From Paraescarpia echinospica (taxonomy: Eukaryota; Annelida; Polychaeta; Sabellida; Siboglinidae), in the NCBI GenBank assembly GCA_020002185.1, contig CM034543.1:6260431-6324430 (forward strand): DNA of 64,000 nt, written 5' to 3'. Numbering within the stretch: position 1 is the stretch's first letter; every line of letters begins with the position of its first letter. The notes under the pieces are model-generated. The model saw nothing but the letters and a program-made list of their open reading frames with translations, had not been told where the DNA came from and did no database searches. The translations under genes were made by a program, and so were the position numbers. Positions 22,448 through 32,005 of this stretch are shown piece after piece.

Positions 22448-22835
22448 CTTCACGGTGTTTTAATCACATTACACAAATGCACTACATTCTTACCTAAATG
22501 CTTCTGCCCATTTTGAGAGCGAGTCAATTCAACTGCCGTAACATTCCTCATTCCTTTCCATCGCCCACGCACACGCATACCCTGATTGTCATTCTTACCC
22601 GAATGTTCGTCAAACTTCCGTGTAGTAATCGTCTTAACGTTTTTCCAAACTCTCTGGATCTGCGACAAAGGTGCTGGTCGAAATGTTCCTTGTGTCATAG
22701 TTTTCGTGACGCTACATATAAAGACGTACACAGTTGCAACCTTGAAATGATTTATCACCTGCCGGCTCATTGGTAACGGCGTGTTACGACTCTGTCAAAG
22801 AGCGCTCATGCTGCTAATACAATAAATAGTAAATG

Positions 22836-23337
22836 TTAATGGTTGAGCCTGAGAGACAGTTGACAACGCGAGGTGTGATAGTATGAGACAGAGCTCTCAG
22901 CCGTTCCTCCTGAATGTCTCCAGCTACACAAAAAACATTGACATGATTCATAAGTATTGCCCCCTAAAAGAAACACGTTGAGATGAGACACCGGCGGTTT
23001 ACTGAGGTGTTATTGCGTCGAACTGTTAATCTACGCATTTTATGGTGTATAAAAATGAGGTTTCTTAAAGATTAAGAAGCTATATAATGTGTATTAAAAA
23101 GAAATACGCATGTATACTTCACTAATTTGGACATTACAATAATTATTCTTGATAATTGACAAACACATATTTGCATTGAGTAGCTTTGGCTTTTTTCGAG
23201 TTGGTGTTACTGCATGTATGCCTAGGGAGGTTTCTTACGTTAAGGAGTGAATCTGAAATAAACAAACTTATAACTTACTTATGCGATTAATGTTACAACT
23301 TACAAACTATCGATGCTAAACTTGCTAGGCTGAAATG
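22836..23337. other. spacer between duplicon A and the next repeat
   Basis: No coding frame, RNA gene or strong repeat seen apart from short AT-rich stretches. Confidence 0.5.
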
Positions 23338-23905
23338 TCCGTCCGTCCGTCCGCCCGCCCGCCCGCCCGCACGAGATGTTCTATTTAATCGGGACGCGAA
23401 GTGTAGCTGCGTCATGCTGTGTTGACAAATGTTAGGCTAATTTATTGTGTCGTGTCTTATACTGGTGGTAACGCTTTCGCGTTTGTGTGTGTGTTATATT
23501 CTACTTGTAAGTGGTGACCGCCTCGCGAGTTAGGGGCATCCATACAGGCACAATATAATCACAGGTGTTCTCCAATGTCGAGTTCAACGGTAGACCTGGC
23601 GGATTTGGACAGCGGTTCTTAACCTTTTTCGTTGCGACCCAAATTTTGGTCACGGAACTTGCTTGGCGACCCATGCCTCCAAGAAGTTGGTGACCCATGC
23701 CACCAACTTGTGATAAATGATATCACAAGTTGCTGAACACGTAGGCTTCACCAAGTGAGCACAGCTCATTGGCTAAGCGACGTAGGAAGAAAACATTTGT
23801 TTTAAATAGAAAGCAAACAATGCGGACGGAGTCGGGAAGACCGTACGATTTTGAAAAAGTTTGAAGGAAATTAGTCCTTCGCTGATTTACTTAATAGTGT
23901 TGTTA
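23338..23905. repeat. dispersed duplicate with truncated hAT element, copy 1
   Basis: Direct match to 45420-45985: a (CCGT)/(CCCG) microsatellite, TTTAATCGGGACGC, GTGGTAACGCTTTCGCG, then a hAT-like left end CAGCGGTTCTTAACC at 23610 preceded by GATTTGGA. The hAT right end is missing here. Since both copies carry the hAT insertion at the same place, the hAT inserted before this segment was copied. Confidence 0.8.
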
Positions 23906-24038
23906 TTAAAGGAAATAAAAACAAGGCATTAGCTAAACCCGTTTCCCATGTGTACACAAAGTTTAAAATTGTATGTAACATTTGAGAACATTAAAAAACA
24001 CAGAAAAATACATTTCTAGCTTAAAATTCGATTTTAAC
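23906..24038. repeat. short repeat inverted relative to 37086-37222
   Basis: This stretch (AAACAAGGCATTAGCTAAAC and flanks) is the reverse complement of 37086-37222 with few changes. Function and family are unknown. Confidence 0.75.
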
Positions 24039-24305
24039 AAGATTTAATAAGATTTAACAAGATTGCCACCCAGATAATTAACTCTAGGTGGCAGGTGGAC
24101 AAGGAAGCCCTTTGGCTTATCGAGAGTCCGACCCTTTTATCTATGTGTATCCCGCCCGTCTGAGGTATGTGTCCATTTTATTTTTAAGCATATCCACGCT
24201 ACTAGCATCCACACAATCAGCAGATAATCTGTTCCATTCATTTACAGTCCTTTGTGAAAATGAAAACTTTCTTATATCTAATCTACTCTGCTCCTTTGCT
24301 AAGTG

Positions 24306-25506
24306 GGTAGATGATGGATCACCAGTAGATATCATCTACTTAGATTTTCAAAAAGCTTTCGACAAAGTGCCACATCAGAGATTACTGCTTAAACTAAAAG
24401 CCCATGGCATAGGAAATGGTATAATTAACTGGATAGAAAAATGGCTGATTGACAGAAGACAACGGGTAGTTGTTGATGGGGAGGCTTCAAACTGGAAATC
24501 AGTTTTGAGTGGGGTTCCACAGGGATCAGTACTGGGACCTATATTATTCTTAATATATATAAACGATTTGGACGATGATATAGCTAGCAAGGTGTTGAAA
24601 TTTGCAGATGATACAAAAGTGTTTAGAAGGATTAAAAGTGATGGGGATAGACAGCATTTACAAGACGATCTTGACAGGTTGATCAAATGGTCTGAAAAGT
24701 GGCAAATGTTGTTCAATTTTGGGAAATGTAAATGCCTCCACACAGGACATGGGAACGAATATGTAGAATATACAATGGGGGGAACTGTACTAAGTACTAC
24801 TGTAAAAGAAAAAGACTTAGGGCTGACAATTAGTGCTGACATGAAGGTTTCAGAGCAGTGTGGAATTGCAGCTTCAAAAGGAAATCAAATCCTTGGATTG
24901 ATTAGGCGAAATATAGCATATAAACAAAAAGAACTAATAATACCGCTGTACAAAACAATAGTTAGGCCTCATTTAGAATATTGTATACAAGCGTGGAGGC
25001 CATACCGCAAGAAGGACATAGATATGCTAGAAAGAGTACAGAGGAGAGCGACTAAAATGATACCAAAACTGAGGGATCTTAGTTATGAAAAACGCCTAAA
25101 AGAATGTGGTTTAACAACACTAGAGACCAGGAGATTGAGAGGAGATCAGATAGAAGTGTTTAAAATATTGAATGGTTATGAAAATATTGATAGAAATATG
25201 TTTTTTTCAGTTAAGAAAGGTAGAAAGACTAGAGGACATGAAGTTACATTAATAAAGGAGCAGTGTAGATTAGACGTGAGAAAGTTCTCATTTTCACAAA
25301 GGACTGTGAATGAATGGAACAGATTATCTGATGATTGTGTGGATGCTAGTAGTGTGAATATGTTTAAAAATAAAATCGACACATACCTCAGAAGGGCTGG
25401 ATATATGTAGATAAAAGGGTTGGACTCTCGATAAGCCAAAGGGCTTCCTTGTCCACCTGCCATCTAGAGTTAATTCTCTGGATGGCAATCTTGTTAAATC
25501 TTGTTA
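24306..25506 (+). mobile_element. nested CR1 copy with uninterrupted RT frame
   Basis: The frame from about 24306 to the stop at 25410 is open and includes DIIYLDFQKAFDKVPHQRL, GVPQGSVLGPILFLIYINDL, KFADDTKVFRRI (catalytic FADD), LGLTISADMKV, LYKTIVRPHLEYC, ERVQRRATKMIPKLR and the end DTYLRRAGYM, followed by the CR1 3' UTR. It lacks the endonuclease and the RT N-terminus, so it is a 5'-truncated copy and not a complete enzyme. The open frame extends upstream to 24088, but that part is antisense to the older CR1 3' end and is an accident of the insertion. Confidence 0.9.
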
Positions 25507-28130
25507 ATGTAACGTCATGTCCTCTAGTCCTTCTATCTTTCTTAACTGAGAAAAAACTATTTCTATCAATATTTTCATAACCATTCAATATTTTAAACAC
25601 TTCTATCTGATCTCCTCTCAGTCTCCTGGTCTCTAGTGTTGCTAAACCGCATTTTTAGGCGTATTTCGTAACTAAGATCCCTCAGTTTTTGTATCATTTT
25701 AGTTGCTCTCCTCTGCACTCTTTCTAGCATATCTATGTCCTTCCTGCGATATGGCTTCCATGCTTGAATACAATATTCTAAATGAAGCCTAACTATTGTT
25801 TTGTACAGCGGTATTATTAGCTCTTTTCCCTTATACGTTATGTTTCGCCTAATTAATCCAAGGATTTAATTTCCCTTTGAAGCTGCAATTCCGCACTGCT
25901 CTGAAACCTTCATATCAGCACTAATGGTTAACCCTAAGTCCTTTTCTTTTACAGTAGTACTTAGTACAGTACCCCCCATTGTATATTCTACCTCTTCGTT
26001 CCCATGTCTTGTGTGGAGGCATTTACATTTCCCAAAATTGAACAGCATTTGCCACTTTTCAGACCATTTGATCAACCTGTCAAGATCATCTTGTAAATGC
26101 TGTCTATCTCCATCAGTTTTAATCCTTCTAAACACTTTTGTATCATCCGCAAATTTCAACACCTTGTTTGTTATTTCATCATTAAATTGTTGATATATAT
26201 TAAGAATAATGTAGGTCCTAATACTGATTCCTGTGGTATCCCACTCAATACCGATTTCCAGTTTGAAGCCTCCCCATCAACTACTACACGTTGTCTTCTG
26301 TCAATCAGCCATTGTTCTATCCACTTTATTATACCATTTCCTATGCCATGGGCCTTTAGTTTAAGTAGTAATCTTTGATGTGGCACTTTCTCGAAAGCTT
26401 TTTGAAAATCTAAGTAGACAATATCTACTGGTGATCCCTCATCTACCCACTTAGTGATGTCTTCCAAAAAACATAACATATTTGTTAAACATGACCTCGC
26501 TTAAAAAAAACCGTGTTGAGATGGGTTTATCAAGTTTTGTTTAACAAGAAAATCCACCATGTGATCTTTAATTAATCTTTATAATAATTTGCAAATCACT
26601 GATGTTAAACTCACTGGTCTATAGTTCTCTGACTTGTTTCTCGAACCTTTTTTAAATAACGGTATAATGTTTGCCTCTTTCCATTCTAAAGGAACCACTC
26701 CCTCTTCTAATGACAAATTGAAAACTGTTGCAAACGGTACGCTAATTTGTTCTACAATTTCCAATAGTAGTTTGGGCGGAATCCCATCCACTCCAGGTGA
26801 TTTATTATCCTTCATAGCCCTTATTTTGTTAGCTACCATTTCCGGGGTTACAATTAATTGTCCTAAATAGTCTGAATCTGCCCCCTTGAACTTAGCCTCT
26901 GGTACGGGCAGTGAACTAATATCTTCTCTGGTAAACACTGAACTAAAGTACTCATTCAGGTCTTCCGCCGTTAAGAATCCCTCTGATATTATATTTCCAG
27001 CACTATCTTCTAGAAGACCGACCTTATCTTGAACTTTCTGTTTGTTTCGAACATACGCATAAAAACTCTTTCTGTCATGTTTTATATTACTAGCTAATTG
27101 TTGTTCATAGCTTGTCTTTGAATTTCTAATTTCAGCTGTAGCTTAGTTAAGTGCTTCTTTATAACTGTTGTAGTCTTCATCATTTCCAGTACGTCTATAT
27201 GACTTCCACACCATTTATTTGTACTTAATTTTTCTAATGGCTTCTTTCGATAAGTATTTCGTTCTGGACCGTTTCCCTTGTTTTTTCAAGGGTACAAATT
27301 TATCGACGATGCACTCAATTTCATTTGTTAAGATATTCCAGCATGTTGTTGCTGTCTTATTCTTCAATGTATTGTTCCAATCTATATTTGCTAAATATTT
27401 CATCATGTCCTTATATCTTCGTTTGTGAAAATTTCTCCTGAACTGCTTTTTATTATTTATTTCTGATTTTACTTTGATGGTAAAATGTACCCGGCTGTGA
27501 TCACTACTTCCCAGTGGCTCACATAAGTTGACATTGTCAACTAATTCATTCTGTGAGGACAAAACTATGTCTAACACATTCTCGCCCCTGGTTGGTTCTG
27601 GCACATGTTGAGAAAGGAAACTGTCTTGTACTAAAACTTAAACAAATTGTGGTCCTCAATCCCCATAATCTGTAGAGATTTCCATTGTATATGGCCATCG
27701 TTCAAATCTCCCATAATAATACAGTCCCGTTTGCTAACTTCCTTTATAGTGTTTTGCACTTCCTCATTCTCTTCTATGCTTATGTTTGGATTTCGATAAA
27801 CTAACCCCACCGTTAACGTTCAGTTTCCTGTAACTATGTTACACCAAACAGCTTCTTCGCAATCTGCTTCTCTTTCTAATCTTATTTCATAAGCCTGGAC
27901 AGATTCTTTAACATATACAATAATTCCGTTTCTTCCTATTCTATCTTTCCTAAACATTACATAGCCTGTTAGTCCCAATTCGGCATCTGATATATCAGTG
28001 GTGGCCCATGATTCGGTTATACCTATTATGTGAGGGTCAATATCTTCTACCATAATGTTTAGTTCACTTCTTTTGTTTACTATGCTCCTTGCATTTAAAC
28101 AAACGCATTTATATGCTGATTCAGAAGAGT
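25507..28130 (-). pseudogene. CR1 ORF2 (endonuclease plus RT), frameshifted
   Basis: From 28130 downwards: CLNARSIVNKRSELN and DPHIIGITESW (APE endonuclease start), GIIVYVKESVQ, then LGSSDHSRVHF (endonuclease end), FRRNFHKRRYKDM, the RT start with KDNKSPGVDGIPPKLLLEI and EWKEANIIPLFKKGS, YLDFQKAFEKVPHQRL, and MLKFADDTKVFRRI (active site). Several frame breaks and at least one stop separate the pieces (frames at 28053-27820, 27604-27215, 26938-26579, 26479-26171, 26162-25866, 25600-25388). The last 60 or so codons are displaced to 24305-24140 by the nested insertion. Confidence 0.88.
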
Positions 28131-28704
28131 TTCCCAGGCTGTTCTTTGCTGATTTATTTCTGTTGTCTTTCTCTATGCCTCCAGTTTCAGGCTTCTCTGT
28201 GAATCCCCCCTACGAATCTAGTTTAAATAGATGCAGCCTGTCCCACTGTCAAAAGATTGCGGCAAGTTCTCTGAGAAAACTGCTGCCCCTTTCCACTTAG
28301 ATGGAGGTCATCTCTCATGTACATATCATCCCTCCCAAAAAAGTATCCCCATAAATCTACGAATCCCACCCCCTCTTGTTTACACATCTGATCGCCATCC
28401 TCTTGCAGTTTCTATACGTTGGCCCCCTTCCTCACTTTATTTGAAAAATTCCTGAGAGAATAATCTGTTCGACTCTTTGTCTTCTTTAACTTCCTCACTA
28501 ACTGTCTGTACTTCTGTACTATCATAGTTGTTCCCTCCCTGTCTGCATTATTTGTCCCTACGTGTACTAGTATTGACCCTCCCTTTTTTTGCCATGCCCC
28601 AATACCTTCTCTACCCTTTCAGTCATATGTTCTATCCTAGCCCCCGGCAAACAAACAACGACGTCATCCCCTTCGCTTAGTGTCTTATATGTCTTTTTGT
28701 GAAT

Positions 28705-28972
28705 TGTTAATTGAAGATGATGTTTAGTTAAACCCATGTATTAGTAACACAAGTACTACGGTAATAAGTTTATAGATGAGTTGTGAATATTATTTTGTAA
28801 TTTATTTATAATTCGTGTTATATTTATTAAGTTTTTTTTAGTTTGAGAAGGGCATTGCAACACATAAGTTTATAACTTCAGCTATGTCCTTTCAGTAGCA
28901 GCAGCAAACCATACAGTGCATGTATTATGTTGTTGTTTTTGTTGAATAAACTTTCATTCATTCATTTCTTAG
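28705..28972 (+). mobile_element. short insertion with AATAAA and (CATT)n tail
   Basis: AT-rich segment ending GAATAAACTTTCATTCATTC, typical of the 3' end of a LINE or a SINE with a tetranucleotide tail. It interrupts the CR1 ORF1. No protein is seen. Confidence 0.55.
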
Positions 28973-29423
28973 AATAGTGCCCATGAACACCCTCTCTTTT
29001 CTCTATGCCCCCTCAATCACTGTAGCTCCTTCTCCGGTTTGCATCTGTCTGGTTGTAGTCTTGTTCCCCTGTCTTCTGCTCTCCTGTCACAATCTCGTCC
29101 ATTCCATTCTTTCCTGACGCTGTTTCTCTTGTCACCTTTCCTCCTGTCATCGTCCCTCCCAACTTCCCTTCTGTCACATTTACTGTCACTTCCTTTCTTC
29201 CCGTCATCTTTCGTCCCATTGCATTTCCTTCTCTCCTCTCCCGTCTCTTTTTCCCTCCTACCTCTTTCTCTACGGTAACTTTCTCCCCTGTCACATTCAC
29301 GTCTGTCACATTTCCTGCCGTCAATCCTCCAATTTCTTCCCCTCCGATCACCTTCCCTTCTCTCAGTCTCCTTTCCCCGGTCTTCTTGCCACTACTCTGC
29401 TCCTTCAGTCTCACAGTATTCCC

Positions 29424-29425
<2 letters not shown>

Positions 29426-29469
<44 letters not shown>
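29426..29469. repeat. (TC)n microsatellite
   Basis: Pure TC dinucleotide tract of about 44 bp. It generates the RERERE open frames on the minus strand. Confidence 0.97.
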
Positions 29470-29473
<4 letters not shown>

Positions 29474-29735
29474 TCTTTCTCCATTCCACCAGTCTCCTTG
29501 CTGATTCTCATCTCCATCCCCTTCATAATATCTACTAACCTAGCTACCTCCTTCTCCAGACATTCCACCTTCCAGCACCCCACGCACTAAAAGGTGAATC
29601 CCTCTTCCTTGGTCTCTGCCCATGACTTTCCACAGCCGGATAGGGCAAAATCTACCCAACTGTGGCAGTCGTCGCACACCAAGTGTCTCTTTGCCTTGAC
29701 TTGCCTCTTACAAGGCGCCGTATCAGAATTTATTT

Positions 29736-30425
29736 AAATAATCTAATTAGCTATTTTAATCTAATTAGCTATTTAAAATAGTTTAGTCGACTATATATAT
29801 ATATATACTATTCACTGTGTCTATGTACTCTTTAAGAAGACTGTTTACTGTGCACAAATGTCACACTTTACGTAAGATTGCCTTGTTTATTTTGGTTACA
29901 GTTTTTGGTTATAGACTATCTATCTACCTATCACAAATGCTAACTTTACCTAATTTAAATACAATCAATTAGTTTACGCTAGACTGCCTTATTTATTTAG
30001 GTTATACCGCGCCCTAACAAATACGTGGGACACTAGCTACATAAACAAACTTAGTTCGCCCGGTTATCGCAAATACTTAATTTAAACAACAATGCTACTT
30101 AATCAAATTGTGTAGCAGGTACTGGCTTACACATATATCATCTTATGTAAGTAGTTTTATGTTTGTTACTTTATCACCTATACATTCTACCACATAATGA
30201 GGTTTGCTCAATTTTGTTTACAAACTTATCGTAGGCTAACTTACCTTATTATCACTCACTAGACTAAAATGTTCTAAATAATACTTGATCTAACTAACTT
30301 TAAGCACAACTGGTACTCAATATATGTTTACTGTTATTTTATGAATGATATTAAGGCAAGTATAATACTCATCAATCAGTAATTCCACTTGTTTATCAAC
30401 TTTTCTGCACCACCAATTTCTTTTC
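29736..30425. other. AT-rich spacer before duplicon B
   Basis: Contains a short (AT)n run near 29795 and a local duplication of CTAATTAGCTATTT near 29740-29775. No gene, RNA or known repeat recognised. Confidence 0.5.
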
Positions 30426-30769
30426 TGCCCTCTATATGTGATCAGGGCAACGATTAAGCTAATAATCACTTGCGTTGTCGATAGATTGCTGCAAGCGTTA
30501 CATTTTAAGCACGCAGACGTGTTCCGAAAACAAACTCGATGTTTATGTTTAAACGCTTGGCAATTAGTTTAGCTTTCTAATATGTTGTAATTCTGTCTTC
30601 CTCCTAAAGCAACATAGGATGAATAATTGTATTGGCCTACAACGTAACATAAATGGCATTAGACTTTTAAATAATATGGATGTATCTGTTAGTTGTAATG
30701 CCTAAATGCCTACATAATATCTATTTTCACAAAAAACGTCCCAATTGAACTAAACATGCCTATGACACG

Positions 30770-30885
30770 ATGCATTACAAAACTCATTACAACTCTCATT
30801 ATAACACTCATTACAAAACTCATTACAACACTAATTACAACTCTCATTACAACACTCATTACAAAACTCATTACAACAATGATAT
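30770..30885. repeat. 13-bp minisatellite, about 8-9 copies
   Basis: Units of about 13 bp with core CTCATTACAA vary at the bases between cores. It lies in a ~215-bp segment absent from copy A (matching place near 3035). Confidence 0.9.
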
Positions 30886-31089
30886 ATGCATAATGCGTAC
30901 ACCGGAATTATAATTCAGTTTGTCATGTAGGTCTTATAAGCCAATAGGCTACTTTGCATAATGTGTTTAAAATAATTATATGTCACAAAACACATTTTCA
31001 TGCACATGTTTTGAAATAAACAAAAAAATTTCAAATATAAACGTATGTAGTGTTTTAAGTGTTAAAAGCATTAGTTTTTACAATGCACG

Positions 31090-31425
31090 ACGTAATAACA
31101 AGGGGAGGCAGCAAACGTAATAACAAGGGGAGGCAGCAAACTTAATAACAAGGGGAGGCAGCAAACATAGTAACAAAGGGGTGGCAGCAAACGTAATAAC
31201 AAATGGGCGGCAGCAAACGTAATAACAAAGGGGTGGCAGCAAACGTAATAACAAATGGGCGACAGCAAACGTAATAACAAAGGGGCGGCAGCAAACGTAA
31301 TAACCAATGGGCGGCAGCAAACGTAATAACAAAGGGGCGGCAGCAAACGTAATAACAAATGGGCGGCAGCAAACATAATAACAAATGGGCGGCAGCAAAC
31401 GTAATAACAAATGGGCGGCAGCAAT
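31090..31425. repeat. 26-bp minisatellite, 13 copies
   Basis: Units like AATAACAAAGGGGCGGCAGC plus AAACGT, two alternating subtypes (AAAGGGGYGG and AAATGGGCGG). Copy A has a single ancestral unit at about 3190-3216 (ACGTACAAACAAGGCGTGAC plus AGCAA), so the array grew after the duplication. Open frames of 95-117 codons on the minus strand are translations of the repeat. Confidence 0.95.
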
Positions 31426-31809
31426 ACAAAACTAACGTTTAATGCGTGTATTCATAAAATATTATTGCTCTGATTTTTGTTACTGTTTTTGTCTTCAACT
31501 ACACAGTATTTTTTCTTTTTGTTAAATTATTCTACTTCCACAACTGAATTATTGTATTGAGAGGGAACATCAGCCACTTGTGGGTTAATACACTGATTAT
31601 AAGAACTATACCAGTGTATGTATAATACGTTCCATCGAATTAATTGAATCATAGTTTTCTATAATAAAACCATCATCATCCTTATATGGTCCCGTCAACT
31701 CTGTAGCGTACACTTAGTTTCCAAATGTCAGTAGTTTGCGAAAGATATCCACCCTGCAACTTCCTACCACGTATTTGTGTCATGTTATACAAATAAATTG
31801 TCAGAAAAG

Positions 31810-31815
31810 TTTATT
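31810..31815 (-). terminator. polyadenylation signal AATAAA, TLR copy B
   Basis: AATAAA on the gene strand about 191 bp after the stop codon, in the same relative position as the hexamer of copy A. Confidence 0.5.
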
Positions 31816-32005
31816 TTATTGAAATACAGTTTCCGCACGAAAACTCAGGGCCCCGCGAAATATTTCCTAACAGCGTTAAGCGAGCTAGCGGTTATAACCA
31901 ATGAAAAACACGTGTCGATGCACGTGGTGTAACTACATCAAGTGAGAAGCCACGCTCAATTCTCGTAAGTCATACAAAGAGTTTAGCGGCTAGATCTCGC
32001 GAGAT

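Larger units (their letters stand above)
2806..22835. repeat. TLR duplicon, copy A (interrupted)
   Basis: This block aligns in direct orientation with 30426-38225. Shared landmarks in order are: GTGATCAGGGCAA at the left end, the TLR gene, its 5' region, an inverted-repeat transposon, a LINE ORF1 remnant, GGGACTTCGTGCAACG near 21717, and the CATACCCTGATTGTCATTCT stretch near 22576. Copy A is longer because it is interrupted at 6986-8290, 9673-21583 and 21733-22447, and it has about 160 extra bp near 8480-8640. The ancestral unit was probably 6-7 kb. Block boundaries are accurate only to tens of bases. Confidence 0.85.
28131..29730 (-). pseudogene. CR1 ORF1 with PHD-like finger and SGNH esterase
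   Basis: Near 29680-29590 the minus strand reads CDDCHSWVDF...SGCGK...FTF then a stop then CVGC, a PHD-like Cys cluster, followed by a coiled-coil-prone segment. Near 28680-28290 it reads VVVCLPGARIEHM, SILVHVGTNNADREGT, GFVDLWGYFF and MRDDLHLSGKGAAVF. These correspond to SGNH-hydrolase blocks, including GTN and the DxxH of the catalytic His. The block with the catalytic Ser is missing, apparently removed where a foreign sequence inserted at 28705-28972. CR1 ORF1 esterase domains are known from other animals. The TC tract at 29426-29469 lies within it. Confidence 0.8.
24040..29735 (-). mobile_element. nearly full-length CR1 LINE, split by a nested CR1
   Basis: On the minus strand from 29735 down: a PHD-like Cys finger and coiled region, an esterase-like domain, an APE endonuclease start, RT, then the C-terminus and 3' end with repeated ATCTTGTTAA octamer-like units (near 24040-24065). 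Protein order and the short 3' repeats fit the CR1 clade. The element is interrupted between RT residues GHDVTL (about 25507) and KEQSRLDIRKF (about 24303) by the plus-strand CR1 at 24306-25506. It is also interrupted in ORF1 by an insertion at about 28705-28972. Frameshifts are frequent, so it is inactive. Confidence 0.88.

Noticed and set aside
24088..24300. N-terminal part of the 440-codon RT frame
   Set aside because: It is antisense to the 3' end of the older CR1 and is not part of the RT protein.
29013..29583. Charged RERERE/GGKVTGE protein
   Set aside because: It overlaps the TC microsatellite and belongs to the decayed CR1 ORF1, not to a host gene.
31071..31429. Three overlapping frames rich in LLPPICYYVC on the minus strand
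   Set aside because: Products of the 26-bp minisatellite read in different frames.
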